From contig CAZGWJ010000017.1 in the NCBI GenBank assembly GCA_964529445.1, positions 1 to 39,786 on the forward strand: a DNA stretch of 39,786 nt, read 5' to 3'. How positions within the stretch are numbered: position 1 is the first letter of the stretch; each line of letters opens with the position of its first letter. The notes beneath the pieces are model-generated. The model did not search any database. It worked only from the letters and a program-made list of their open reading frames with translations, and was not told the DNA's origin. Both the position numbers and the translations under genes were made by a program. Source of the stretch: CAZGWJ01 sp964529445 (GTDB taxonomy: Bacteria > Oederibacteriota > Muellerivitia > Muellerivitales > Muellerivitaceae). Shown one piece after another: positions 32,125-39,786 of the stretch.

Positions 32125-34231
32125 TGGGAATCACTTTCTCCCCGTTGATCCTGACATCGGAGGCTTGGAACAACTGCTGGTCGCTCAAGCGGCCTGAAGC
32201 GTAACCGTCGGCGGCCGCCGAAGGCGTCATAACGACGAGTTCGTTCTTGCCGTAGTACGCCCGCGTCACCACCTGGGCTGGACCCGTCCCCACCGATCTG
32301 GACGCCGTCTTGATGACAGCGGCCGCTTCCCGGTAAAGATAGGGAACCACCGTCAGTTTCGACCGGTAATTGACCACCACGACACGATCCCCATCCGGGT
32401 TGGTCTCGAAATGCGCGTTCAAAACCTGATCCGGCGCGAGGTTCGTGAACCCGAGAACGGCCACATTCCCGGCCTCGGGAGTCACCGTGTTCCCTTCCGC
32501 GTCCAGGAGATCCGTTCCCGCCTCGGAAACGGCATTGGACGTGTTGGCTTCGGCCTCGGGGTCCTCCAACAGTTTCTGAAGGGCCTCCTGAGCCAAGGAG
32601 GTCAATTGCTGCCTTTCCTGTGTTAAAAGGGCCTCTTGTTGTTGCCGGATAGTATATAGGCGCCTTGCGTCTTTGGCAACCTCGGGTGCCGGCGGGGCCA
32701 GGATCTCTACCGTCTTGACCGGCGTGGACCCCACATGACCTAGTTGGTCCCGCACCTGGAACGCCCATGTATAGATGCCGGAGGGTGCCGGCTCGTAGCT
32801 GTCCGTCTCACCGGCCCAGGTCAACTGGGTGGGTGGGGTGCCACGACCCCGCAGACCGCGCACCAGCTTGTTCTGGCCGTCGTAGATCAGGACGCTCCAA
32901 CGCTCGATGCTCACATCCTCGGTGGTATCGAGGAAGAATTCGGCCTTCTCGCCGCGGGAAGGCGAAAACTGGGCCGGGCGGACCGAAGCGTCCACCTTGG
33001 GGGGCGGGATCTCCTCCTCCTCCCCGAAACGATAGGACAACCCGATGTGGAACTTCTCGAAATTGATGCCCCGGGCGTTGGAAACGGCGATCGCCGTTCC
33101 CTGCTCCAAGGCACTATCGCTGGCGACGGGATTGATGTAGGCCATGTCGACCTGGAAATCGCCCTGCAGGGCCCGCACGCTCATGCCCAGGCTCAGGTGT
33201 CCGGGGCGTGACAAGGGAGTGGAATAGCCACCCCGCAAGGCCAGGATGTCACGGAAGAACCAGAACTCGGTTCCCAAGCGCATGAATTTGTTCTCGCTCG
33301 AATCGAACCGGGGATCGCTGATCTGGTCGAAATCGAGGGCCGTGATGTTGCGCAGGCGGAAGAAATGGGTGTTCTTGTAGGCGACCCCCATCGTGATCTC
33401 GGGCGGGACATCGGATTCCACGCCGGATCCGTAGGGCCAGATATCGCCGTTCGGTAACGTCATTTCCAAACCATCCAACAGGGTCACGCGCGTCACCAAA
33501 TCCTTCAGGACCAAGCTGACGCGAAGTTCCTCGGAATATTTCTTGATGGGAATCCGGTACATGAACCCCAAGTCGACGCCGTAGCCCCGCACACGGATCG
33601 AATTGGCCAACGCCGCCTCGAGATTCGGATCACTCCCGAAATACCGGATGTAATACCGGTCGTTCGAGACGCGTTTCACGTTCACGCCCACGGAAAAGGC
33701 GCGCGCCCTGGAAAACCGGGCCGCATAGGTGAATAGCAGTTCGTCCTGCTGGAACGACGGGTTCATCAGGTAGCTCTGCTCGAACTGAAGATAGGACGGG
33801 AAGAGCGGAAGGTTCTGGCCGAGGAAGAAATTCCGCTGCGGATGGAACGGGCGGAAATAGGAAAGCCCGACGGTATTGTCCTTGGCGATGGGCGCGATGA
33901 TCTGGACCGATGCGAACCACGGCTTTCCGAAAGCCTCGCGACTCCCCTGCGTCTTCTCGCGGAAATAGACCGGTGCCGACGAGAAGGAGATCACGTAGTT
34001 GGGCACCTGGACAAGTCCGGCCGGATTCCAATAGACGGCCGACGCATCATCCGCCACGGCGGAAAAGGCCCCGCCCATCCCCATGGCCCGCGGACCGATA
34101 CCGAAGGTCTCCTTGCGGCCGAAGATGAACTTGGAATCGTCCCAGGATTGTGCGGACGCCACATCCGCCACCCCGGCCACCAGGACCGTCATGACCAACG
34201 GGATGAGCGCGCGTCTCAAGTGGTTGTTCAT
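32114..34231 (-). CDS. PorV/PorQ-family barrel with Ig-like, coiled-coil and C-terminal domains (4)
   Basis: I choose the ATG at 34231 (705 residues), with GGAAGAGGAAG upstream and a signal peptide MNNHLRRALIPLVMTVLVAG directly after it; the GTG at 34279 would overlap the preceding gene and hide the signal. Family motif GIGPRAMGMGGAFSAVADD and SAVYWNPAGLVQVP at ~45-77. Barrel strands run to ~405. Residues ~412-512 form an Ig-like module with W-x-x-x-I-Y-D, T-W-x-G and PSGIYTWAFQVRD, as in FlgD-Ig/cell-surface modules. A Gln/Glu-rich coiled coil spans ~522-556, and an uncharacterised alpha/beta domain ~588-705 closes the chain. Topologically it could link the outer membrane to the periplasm (inference). 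Oddity: the neighbouring FlgD lacks exactly such an Ig module. Confidence 0.78.
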   Translation of the reverse strand: MNNHLRRALIPLVMTVLVAGVADVASAQSWDDSKFIFGRKETFGIGPRAMGMGGAFSAVADDASAVYWNPAGLVQVPNYVISFSSAPVYFREKTQGSREAFGKPWFASVQIIAPIAKDNTVGLSYFRPFHPQRNFFLGQNLPLFPSYLQFEQSYLMNPSFQQDELLFTYAARFSRARAFSVGVNVKRVSNDRYYIRYFGSDPNLEAALANSIRVRGYGVDLGFMYRIPIKKYSEELRVSLVLKDLVTRVTLLDGLEMTLPNGDIWPYGSGVESDVPPEITMGVAYKNTHFFRLRNITALDFDQISDPRFDSSENKFMRLGTEFWFFRDILALRGGYSTPLSRPGHLSLGMSVRALQGDFQVDMAYINPVASDSALEQGTAIAVSNARGINFEKFHIGLSYRFGEEEEIPPPKVDASVRPAQFSPSRGEKAEFFLDTTEDVSIERWSVLIYDGQNKLVRGLRGRGTPPTQLTWAGETDSYEPAPSGIYTWAFQVRDQLGHVGSTPVKTVEILAPPAPEVAKDARRLYTIRQQQEALLTQERQQLTSLAQEALQKLLEDPEAEANTSNAVSEAGTDLLDAEGNTVTPEAGNVAVLGFTNLAPDQVLNAHFETNPDGDRVVVVNYRSKLTVVPYLYREAAAVIKTASRSVGTGPAQVVTRAYYGKNELVVMTPSAAADGYASGRLSDQQLFQASDVRINGEKVIPNVQ

Positions 34232-34275
34232 GGACTTCCTCTTCCTTCCTGCTTGTTGATGAACCGTCGTATGTT

Positions 34276-34593
34276 TCACTTCCCGGCGGGGATCTTCCCC
34301 CCCCGTCCCGACCGATCCTCCTCGGTCTTGTAAACAGTCACCAGGATCTCCGCCACCACATGGTACAACTCGGGAGGGATTTCCCGTCCCACATCGAACG
34401 GCGCCAAGGCCTCGACCAGCAGGGCGTCCTCCACGATGGGCACGCCATGATCGCGCGCTACGGCGATCATCTTCTCCGCGACCTGTCCCTGACCTTTTGC
34501 CGTAATCCGCGGAGCCGGCGTCCGGCCCCTCTCGAATTGGAGCGCCACCGCCGCCCGCCGGGCTTCCCGCCTTTTCTTGGGGGCAGCGCTCAT
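34276..34593 (-). CDS. FlhB C-terminal-domain-like protein (FlhX/YlqH type)
   Basis: 105 residues. AAVALQFERGRTPAPRITAKG, then VAEKMIAVARDHGVPIVEDALLVEAL and the end DVGREIPPELYHVVAEILVTVY match the cytoplasmic domain of FlhB (landmarks AVALQF, AKGQG, IPPELYHVVAEIL). The autocleavage site NPTH is replaced by the start of the chain: the sequence begins just where FlhB-CC would begin after cleavage. Family knowledge: such stand-alone proteins can replace the FlhB C-terminal fragment in substrate switching. It lies next to a FliK-C-like gene, the other partner in that switch. Confidence 0.88.
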   Translation of the reverse strand: MSAAPKKRREARRAAVALQFERGRTPAPRITAKGQGQVAEKMIAVARDHGVPIVEDALLVEALAPFDVGREIPPELYHVVAEILVTVYKTEEDRSGRGGKIPAGK

Positions 34594-34597
34594 CGGT

Positions 34598-35233
34598 TCA
34601 ACCCCGCACGTTCAGCGAACCGGTCGGAACCAAGAACGCGCGCTTCAACAACTGGGTGGGGGCGGAAAGAACGAACCCCCTCTCCTGCAAAGCCGTCTCG
34701 ACCCCGGATACCATCGATCTGACGACCGGTCGATCCTGGACCTCCGCGAAGACCTGCAGGGCCACTTCGCGTCCCTGCAAATGAACCCCCCACTGGATCC
34801 GCCCCAGTCGGCGGGTCGTCACGTCGAAAACGAAGGTGACCACCCGGCTCCTGGAACGCTTGCACGGCTTCCCCTTTTCAGGGAGGAAAATCTCCAACCG
34901 GGACGACACTTCGCGATCCCCCGCCAGGAACGGCAGAAAGACCGAAAGATCGCCCCTCGATTCAGCCCCGCGTTCCCGGACAACATTCGGCGAATGCGTG
35001 TCCCTCGAAATCGACGCCAAGGCCGCGCGAACCGGGTCGCCGATCTTCAATCCATGCCGACCGGACACCTCGATGCGGGAACCGTCCGAAAGACGCATCC
35101 AGTAGCGGCCCGTTCCAAGAATCCCGTCGATGTGTCCGGTGGTCCCCGCCGGGAAACGTCCCGAACCCAGGTTCATCGACATCCCCCCGCCCGACAACCC
35201 CAGGGCCGCCGCGACGGGATAGACCTCCTGCAT
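34598..35233 (-). CDS. FliK-C-terminal-like protein upstream of the FlhX gene
   Basis: 211 residues overlapping the preceding gene by one base (TGATG). The N-terminal ~100 residues are beta-rich with a R-Y-W-M-R-L-S-D-G-S-R-I-E-V hairpin. The C-terminal ~100 residues (LGRIQWGVHLQGREVALQVFAEVQD, then VRSMVSGVETALQERGFVLS) follow the FliK specificity-domain pattern: L-G-x-I-x-x-x-x-x-x-x-x-x-V-x-V-x-x-x-x-x-x-x-x-x-R-x-x-x-x-x-x-x-x-x-L. Proteins of this type (YlqG-like) often precede the stand-alone FlhB-like gene. Exact function is not known; assignment rests on pattern and context. Confidence 0.55.
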   Translation of the reverse strand: MQEVYPVAAALGLSGGGMSMNLGSGRFPAGTTGHIDGILGTGRYWMRLSDGSRIEVSGRHGLKIGDPVRAALASISRDTHSPNVVRERGAESRGDLSVFLPFLAGDREVSSRLEIFLPEKGKPCKRSRSRVVTFVFDVTTRRLGRIQWGVHLQGREVALQVFAEVQDRPVVRSMVSGVETALQERGFVLSAPTQLLKRAFLVPTGSLNVRG

Positions 35234-35859
35234 CAGTTCGGCGTCGTGAAACGATTGCCGCGCAGGTTCAGGATCAACTGCACCTCACCCCGCGTCAGCT
35301 TCGTCCGTCGAGCGATCTCACCGATCTCGACGGACGAGTCCGCGAGCCGGTAGATCTCCCGGACGGCATCCGACGAGAAAGCCAAGGTCTGCCCAGCCGG
35401 AGCCGTTCCCGACGGTTCTACTGAACGGGGCGCCGCCCCAGACGGTGCCTCCGATGACTTCGACTCACGTCCCGATGAGCGGGTCACATGGTTTCCTGCC
35501 TGCATGAGACTCCACTTCTCGTCCAGGCGGTCCTTCTCACCCGTCACATCCTGGGATAACCTCGAGATGCGGTCCAGGTCGGCATCCACCTTGCGAACAA
35601 GTTCCCGGAGGCGCTTCGTCTTGGCCTCGGCTTCCCGGACCTTCTGCTGAATGCCTTCCGAAGCTTCACTCCCGACCTGCTTCAACGTCACCAGCAGCTC
35701 CTGCAGATCCTGCTTGATCTCCTCGACTTCCAGGCTCTTCAGCAGGCTCTCGTCGTCCTTCTTCTTCTGTGCCCGGCTGACCGTGTAATGGAACAGGAAC
35801 AGGATCGCGAACAAAAGGACCCCGTCGAATACCAATTGTAACGCCACGAAGCCGGCCAT
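35233..35859 (-). CDS. SwrB/DUF6115-like protein: TM helix, coiled coil, C-terminal HTH
   Basis: 208 residues. Seen in order: one N-terminal membrane helix (VALQLVFDGVLLFAILFLF), a long coiled coil (~30-120), a Ser/Pro/Ala-rich linker, and a C-terminal helix-turn-helix (VREIYRLADSSVEIGEIARRTKLTRGEVQLILNL; landmarks IYRLADSS and EIARRTKLTRGEVQLIL). This layout matches SwrB of Bacillus and the DUF6115 family, which follow sigD, just as this gene follows the FliA-type sigma. Family knowledge: SwrB activates assembly of the basal body export apparatus. Overlaps its neighbour by one base. Confidence 0.7.
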   Translation of the reverse strand: MAGFVALQLVFDGVLLFAILFLFHYTVSRAQKKKDDESLLKSLEVEEIKQDLQELLVTLKQVGSEASEGIQQKVREAEAKTKRLRELVRKVDADLDRISRLSQDVTGEKDRLDEKWSLMQAGNHVTRSSGRESKSSEAPSGAAPRSVEPSGTAPAGQTLAFSSDAVREIYRLADSSVEIGEIARRTKLTRGEVQLILNLRGNRFTTPN

Positions 35860-35860
35860 T

Positions 35861-36196
35861 TCAGATCCTCACGTCCACATGTCCTCGTCCCCTGGGATCC
35901 AGGGAAGGGTCCGGATCGGTCTCCGTCTCGCCACCCGGACCGTAGCGGACTTGTTTCGTCGCTTTTTTCCCGTCCCCGGAACTTCCCCCTTCGCGTTTCT
36001 CGTTCACCAAGGGAAAGCGGTTCTGGGCGTCGGTCTTCGCCGCGACGTCCACCTGTTCCCTCAGTTGACGGAGGGCTTCCAGATTCTGGGCCTGGGCCCT
36101 CGTCTGCTGGGCGGTCTGCTCGGACTGGTAGGCCACCTGCATCCTCGCCAGCAACTCGCCCTGCATCTTGATGTAATTGCCGTCAAGCCCGTGCAT
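35861..36196 (-). CDS. Small hydrophilic protein between fapA and the swrB-like gene
   Basis: 111 residues, GAAGG before the ATG. The N-terminal ~55 residues are helical and Gln-rich (YIKMQGELLARMQVAYQSEQ, then a run of Q-x-x-x-Q), the rest is polar with a D-P-D-P-S-L-D-P motif. No recognised family. The stop is one base from the next start, so it is co-translated with the SwrB-like protein. Confidence 0.6.
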   Translation of the reverse strand: MHGLDGNYIKMQGELLARMQVAYQSEQTAQQTRAQAQNLEALRQLREQVDVAAKTDAQNRFPLVNEKREGGSSGDGKKATKQVRYGPGGETETDPDPSLDPRGRGHVDVRI

Positions 36197-36214
36197 GGAA
36201 CGACCTTCCGCCCT

Positions 36215-37891
36215 TCAACGCCCGTATGGACCCACCTTGATTTCGCCTTCGACCTCGGTCAATGAACAGTATTTCAGCTCCTCCGAGATCTGGCGGGATG
36301 CCTTGTTGATCGTGATCTTCACGCCCGTATGGATGACGCCGAGGCAGAGGACCTTGGCGTGCTTGCGCCGCTCCTCCCCGACCTCCTTCTCCTTGCGCTC
36401 CATCTCGCCCTTCTTCTCGGAGAGGGCCTTGACGTCGGCCATCAGCTTGAACTGGGCCCGAGTGAGCTTCGTCAGGAGTTCCTTCTTTTCGGCGGGCAGA
36501 TTCCCGCCACTCTTCTGCTGGAGGTCCTTCAGGAAGGAAATGCCCTTCTTGGTCTTCTCCAGATTCTCCATGTGGGTCTTGAGCTCGTTCTCAATCCTCT
36601 GCAACTCGTCCCGAAGACCCACCGCCTCACCCACGACAACCTCGGTCGGCGTCGCGAAATTGGATCCCATGGAGGCCGCATTGACCTCCTCACCGGCAAT
36701 GACCTGCCCTCCCACGATGACGCCCTTCTTACCGGCCACCGTGACCTTCGTTCCCACCTTGACCTGACTGTGCATGATGGCCTGGTTCACGGTGAGGGAT
36801 CCGCCCACCTCGACGTGCGCATTGCGGATGTACTTGATATTGGCGTCCCCTTGGCAGGACACGCGGGCCCGATCCGAACCGGAAATCCCGCCTGCGATGG
36901 TCAGCTTGCCGCCCGCCTTGATCTCGGCGGCCTCGACCACACCGTTTACGATGAGATCCTCACCCGTATAAACCTTGAACCCGTCTTTGATATCCCCGCG
37001 GACCACCACGGTCCCGACGAAATCGACGTTCCCCGTGGAGAAGTCGATGTCGCCGTTCACCTCGTACAGGGACATGACGGAGAGCTTGTTCTCCTTCATG
37101 ATCACCTGGCCGTCGGTGTCGGCGATCCACTCGTCCGGATTGTCCGGGTTCACGATGACGCCCCGGGAAGCCACAATCTCGATGTTCTTGCCTTCCTTGG
37201 GTTCGATGGCCCGGCCGGTCACGGTCTTGCCGGGCGTCCCCTTGGAAGGCGGGATCTTCCGGGCCAGCACGGTCCCCTTGGCCACGTTCTCGATCTTGTG
37301 AAGGGCCCGATAATCGATCCGTCCGTCCTCGGTCTCCTCGCCGGCCACGGGCGTTTCCGACTGGACCTGTTGTTCCTTGAGGGCTTCCTTGTACACGAAA
37401 TCGATGCGGGCATCCTCGCCGTTCTGGACCGGTGTCCCGAACGCCACCTCGTACTCGAGGGGTTCGGCGGTGTCCTTCTCCGCGGACATGCGGGTGATCT
37501 CCTCGCCGACCTCGGCCATCCGGCTCTCATCGACACCGAAAACCACGTTTTGACGCTGAAGCGCCGCCTTCACCTCGTCCAACGACACCCATTTGTCACC
37601 GGGATCCTGGGGGGGGATGACGGTGATCTTGGCGGTCATCTCGTCCTCGGAGATCTCCACGAAGACCTGACCGGGCCCCTCGGCCACGACCGGGCGGGCC
37701 ACCTTGTGGGCCTTGCCGTCCGCGGCCATGACCAATTGGTTCAGAACCTGGCGGTTATCGACCGTCACCTTATACTTGGCCAATTCCCTCTCGACGTCGT
37801 TGAGCGTAACCCTCTTACCGTTCGCGGTCGGAGGAAAGACCGTCAGGTAGACGCCGTCCTGCTGCGTGGAGATTGTCGTGTAACCGTCCAT
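36215..37891 (-). CDS. fapA: FapA/DUF342 family protein
   Basis: 558 residues, GGGAGG ten bases before the ATG. The central ~180-430 region is the DUF342 beta-helix with repeated short strands: GVIVNPDNPDEWIADTDGQV, then VVRGDIKDGFKVYTGEDLIVNGVVEAAEIKAGGKLTIAGG (landmarks IADTDGQ, GDIKDGF, VNGVVEAA, IAGGISG). A coiled coil occupies ~420-520. An N-terminal regulatory region with two short alpha/beta modules precedes the helix. Family knowledge: FapA relatives (flagellar assembly protein A) act at the pole or membrane in Vibrio. It overlaps the sigma factor gene by 77 bases. Confidence 0.9.
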   Translation of the reverse strand: MDGYTTISTQQDGVYLTVFPPTANGKRVTLNDVERELAKYKVTVDNRQVLNQLVMAADGKAHKVARPVVAEGPGQVFVEISEDEMTAKITVIPPQDPGDKWVSLDEVKAALQRQNVVFGVDESRMAEVGEEITRMSAEKDTAEPLEYEVAFGTPVQNGEDARIDFVYKEALKEQQVQSETPVAGEETEDGRIDYRALHKIENVAKGTVLARKIPPSKGTPGKTVTGRAIEPKEGKNIEIVASRGVIVNPDNPDEWIADTDGQVIMKENKLSVMSLYEVNGDIDFSTGNVDFVGTVVVRGDIKDGFKVYTGEDLIVNGVVEAAEIKAGGKLTIAGGISGSDRARVSCQGDANIKYIRNAHVEVGGSLTVNQAIMHSQVKVGTKVTVAGKKGVIVGGQVIAGEEVNAASMGSNFATPTEVVVGEAVGLRDELQRIENELKTHMENLEKTKKGISFLKDLQQKSGGNLPAEKKELLTKLTRAQFKLMADVKALSEKKGEMERKEKEVGEERRKHAKVLCLGVIHTGVKITINKASRQISEELKYCSLTEVEGEIKVGPYGR

Positions 37892-38696
37892 GAGATTTCT
37901 GCCTCCCCTCGATCATTCCCTGCAACCTGAAAAGTGCCATGTGATGCACCTGGCAAACCCTCGACTCGCTCAGGCGCAGGACCGCTCCGATCTCCTTGAA
38001 CGTCAACCCTTCCAGATAATAGAGGTAGAGAACCCTCTGTTCGTTCTCCGGAAGCCTTTTGAGGGCTCCCGCAAGCCACTCGGTCTTCTCGCTCCGTTCC
38101 GCCTGCGCCAAGGGATCGGCGGCCCGGGGGTCTGCCAAGACCTCCGACCAGGGCATCGTCCCGTCCTTCGGGCTCTGATGTCCCGCATCCAGCGACAGGA
38201 GGTTCAGCATGTTGATCTCGGCGACCCAGTCGTAGAACTCGGCCAGGGACACGCCGATGGCGTCAGCCACTTCCTCTTCGCGGGGCATCCTCCCCAATTC
38301 CATCTGAAGCCGGTCTTCGGCCTCCCGGATGATCCGCGCCTGCTTCCGGAGGTTACGCCTCGCGAAATCAAGGCTCCGAAGCTCGTCGATCATCTGGCCA
38401 CGGATCCGATACCGCGCATAGGCCTCGAAAGCGCGCCCGGGATCCTCCGACTTCTCCCGGGGCGGCGAGAAATGATCCAAGGCCTGTAGCAAGCCCACCA
38501 CGCCGGCCGAGACCAGATCCTCCTTCTTCTGCCGATAGGCCTTGAGAGGCAATCGACCCAGAAGCCTCCGGCTTTCGGATTCCACCAAACCGTAGTATGC
38601 CCGGGCCAATTCCTCCCGGGCCCGTTCCCGTCCGCCGGGTTCCCTCTTCATCAGGAAACGGGACCACACGGGCCGCAAAGGGTCCCCGGACTTCAT
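37815..38696 (-). CDS. fliA: Flagellar sigma factor FliA/WhiG (sigma-28)
   Basis: 293 residues. Region 2: DLVSAGVVGLLQALDHFSP and FEAYARYRIRGQMIDELRSLDFARRNLRKQAR (~61-130). Region 3: MPREEEVADAIGVSLAEFY (~140-165). Region 4: LPENEQRVLYLYYLEGLTFKEIGAVLRLSESRVCQVH (~222-260). All are in the FliA/WhiG order, including the R-S-L-D-x-A-R-R-N-L-R motif. Family knowledge: it directs late flagellar, motility and chemotaxis genes and is held by FlgM. The C-terminal ~26 residues, beyond region 4, are encoded in sequence shared with the fapA start. Its target promoters are not visible in this window. Confidence 0.96.
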   Translation of the reverse strand: MKSGDPLRPVWSRFLMKREPGGRERAREELARAYYGLVESESRRLLGRLPLKAYRQKKEDLVSAGVVGLLQALDHFSPPREKSEDPGRAFEAYARYRIRGQMIDELRSLDFARRNLRKQARIIREAEDRLQMELGRMPREEEVADAIGVSLAEFYDWVAEINMLNLLSLDAGHQSPKDGTMPWSEVLADPRAADPLAQAERSEKTEWLAGALKRLPENEQRVLYLYYLEGLTFKEIGAVLRLSESRVCQVHHMALFRLQGMIEGRQKSHGRLHDNLHAAGRRLPDGLSSDRER

Positions 38697-38709
38697 GGTT
38701 CAGGAACCC

Positions 38710-39126
38710 CTATGGCTGGTTATCGGGCGAAAATTCCGGGAACACGTAATCGACCGATTTACCCTTGTCCTCCCCGGTCACGACGGCGGCCTCCGGCATC
38801 GCGGCTGATGGGGCACTCACGGCATCCACGCGAGCCGCGGAAGGCTTGGGTTGGGTGATGATGTTCAGAAGATCACCCAGGTATCTCAAAATGAGCCAAC
38901 CCACAAGCAAACCGATCCCGAAACCCGTCACGCTGAAAACCAGGGAAACGAGAAGAAGTCCGTCCATGGTGAAGGAGGATGTACAGGCCCCCACCACCAG
39001 GGTCATGAAGAAACCGACGGCCGCCCCGATGGAGCCGACGGAAACGATCATTTCGAACGGCGTAGCCGGGCGCTCCTTGGTGATCTCGTAGAGTTTTCCG
39101 GTCTCTTTGTCCTTTGCCATGGTCAT
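38710..39126 (-). CDS. Two-TM membrane protein of unknown function
   Basis: 138 residues (a second ATG, two codons in, is also possible). Two hydrophobic segments (~28-48 and ~55-80, GLLLVSLVFSVTGFGIGLLVGWLI) flank a short loop; the C-terminal ~50 residues are polar. The start overlaps the PilZ stop (ATGA), so it is co-translated. No family recognised; a link with c-di-GMP or the sigma factor is only positional. Confidence 0.6.
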   Translation of the reverse strand: MTMAKDKETGKLYEITKERPATPFEMIVSVGSIGAAVGFFMTLVVGACTSSFTMDGLLLVSLVFSVTGFGIGLLVGWLILRYLGDLLNIITQPKPSAARVDAVSAPSAAMPEAAVVTGEDKGKSVDYVFPEFSPDNQP

Positions 39127-39515
39127 CCCTTCCCTTCGGCCTGGCCCTTGCGGAGTTCCGCCCGTTGCCGGTTGAAAATGAACTTCATTATGATATCCCG
39201 CGACTCGTCGTCCAAGTCGAGAAAATTGATCTTTTCGATCCTCCTGGAAACGCCGTCGACCATCATGTCCTCCCCGCCCAGGACCTTGCCCACCAAATAA
39301 AGCCTTGTTTTATCGTTCAGTTCCAACTCCATGTCCAATTTGGCTTCCGGCGCCAGGGCCTGGTTGACCGCCAACATCATCCCGCCGCTGGACAGGTTGA
39401 TGGTCCGGCCCACGCTGAAATTGAGGTCCCAGATGGGGTTACCGGTGTAATTGCGGTACTTCACCGGAAGTATGATGTCGATCCTCACAAAACGGCGCTT
39501 CTGTTCATCGGCCAT
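39123..39515 (-). CDS. PilZ-domain c-di-GMP-binding protein
   Basis: 130 residues from the ATG at 39515 (GGAGG nine bases upstream; an ATG at 39530 is possible). Both halves of the PilZ signature are present: RxxxR as RRFVR (7-11) and (D/N)xSxxG as NLSSGG (40-45). The rest is a beta-barrel-type alternation. Family knowledge: such proteins bind cyclic di-GMP and change conformation, often slowing or redirecting the flagellar motor. It overlaps flhG by about 10 bases and is followed by a two-TM protein. Confidence 0.9.
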   Translation of the reverse strand: MADEQKRRFVRIDIILPVKYRNYTGNPIWDLNFSVGRTINLSSGGMMLAVNQALAPEAKLDMELELNDKTRLYLVGKVLGGEDMMVDGVSRRIEKINFLDLDDESRDIIMKFIFNRQRAELRKGQAEGKG

Positions 39516-39786
39516 GCGACTTGCCTCCAAAGAGCTCGGTAACCCTCTTGAAAAAGACGCTCAGATTCCCGCCTTCACCCCGGGAGGACCCGGAAAGAAG
39601 GTGTTCCGCCAAACGCGAGATGCTGGTCCCCGCAGGGGTGGCGGCGGTGCCCAGGCAGACGGGACGCTGTTCCCGGACCGCGCGAAGCATCGCCATGTCA
39701 CGGGGCACGAAACCGGCATACTCAATGTCGACATCCAGGAACCGTTTGGACAGCACGACCAGCTTCCTGCCCGCTTCGTCGGCCTC
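39505..39786 (-). CDS. flhG: FlhG-type MinD/ParA ATPase, C-terminal part only
   Basis: The last ~93 residues of a gene that enters from the right edge. The segment VLSKRFLDVDIEYAGFVPRDMAMLRAVREQRPVCL matches the MinD/FlhG C-terminal region (landmarks FLDVDIEYAGFVPRD, AVREQRP). The Walker A deviant box lies outside. Family knowledge: FlhG (YlxH/FleN) sets flagellar number with FlhF and stands upstream of fliA in this type of operon. Ends with KSHGR, overlapping the PilZ start. Confidence 0.85.
   Translation of the reverse strand, partial: EADEAGRKLVVLSKRFLDVDIEYAGFVPRDMAMLRAVREQRPVCLGTAATPAGTSISRLAEHLLSGSSRGEGGNLSVFFKRVTELFGGKSHGR

Noticed and set aside
30523..34231. Complete type IX secretion system
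   Set aside because: Only PorV/PorQ-type barrels are present in the window; no gldK-N, sprA or porU genes are seen.

Overview
This window is GC-rich and dominated by a long, co-oriented minus-strand flagellar locus. From about 39.8 kb down to 9.9 kb nearly every gene lies on the minus strand with small gaps or overlaps. L-ring and P-ring genes (flgH, flgI, flgA) and several predicted outer-membrane PorV/PorQ-family barrels indicate a diderm. Other genes are of the type found in the Bacillus/Clostridium fla/che operon: flbD/swrD, the TIGR02530 protein, a yvyF-like zinc protein, an flhB-C-terminal-like protein, a swrB-like protein, and a sigma-28 gene close to flhG. With the Pro-Thr linker of one secreted protein, this suggests a deep-branching, poorly cultured diderm lineage. 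I cannot name the phylum from sequence alone.

Left end (1-9.7 kb) is a mixed-strand housekeeping region: a truncated DinG-type helicase, an orphan FecR-domain protein, a KimA/KUP-like APC transporter, rlmH, a phosphomannomutase/phosphoglucomutase, a BON-domain protein, a DUF454 membrane protein and a family-2 glycosyltransferase. Its intergenic DNA is rich in short inverted repeats. Between 8.8 and 9.7 kb is a palindrome-rich tandem repeat (period 252 bp) next to tRNA-Phe(GAA). Each unit carries the last 11 nt of that tRNA (acceptor strand plus CCA), followed on the minus strand by an intrinsic-terminator hairpin.

9.9-15.9 kb (minus strand) holds flbD, a large disordered Pro-rich protein, a secreted Pro-Thr-linker protein and two PorV/PorQ-type barrels, ending at a terminator.

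16-30.5 kb (minus strand) is the flagellar axial-structure set in transcription order: flgF, flgG, flgA, flgH, flgI, flgJ-like, yvyF-like, flgM, flgN, flgK, fliK, flgD, TIGR02530, flgE, then a strong terminator. This covers rod, rings, hook, hook cap, hook-length ruler, hook-filament junction, and the anti-sigma/chaperone pair. flgL is not where it is often found, after flgK.

30.5-39.8 kb (minus strand) is the regulatory and assembly-control end: flhG (truncated by the window edge), a PilZ protein, a two-TM protein, the FliA/WhiG-type sigma factor, FapA/DUF342, two small proteins including a SwrB-like one, a FliK-C-terminal-like protein and an FlhB-C-terminal-like protein. Two large PorV/PorQ barrel proteins with Ig/Fn3-like extensions then sit directly between these and flgF. 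That embedding of PorV/PorQ proteins inside a flagellar gene string, together with the tRNA-acceptor repeat, is what most deserves a second look.
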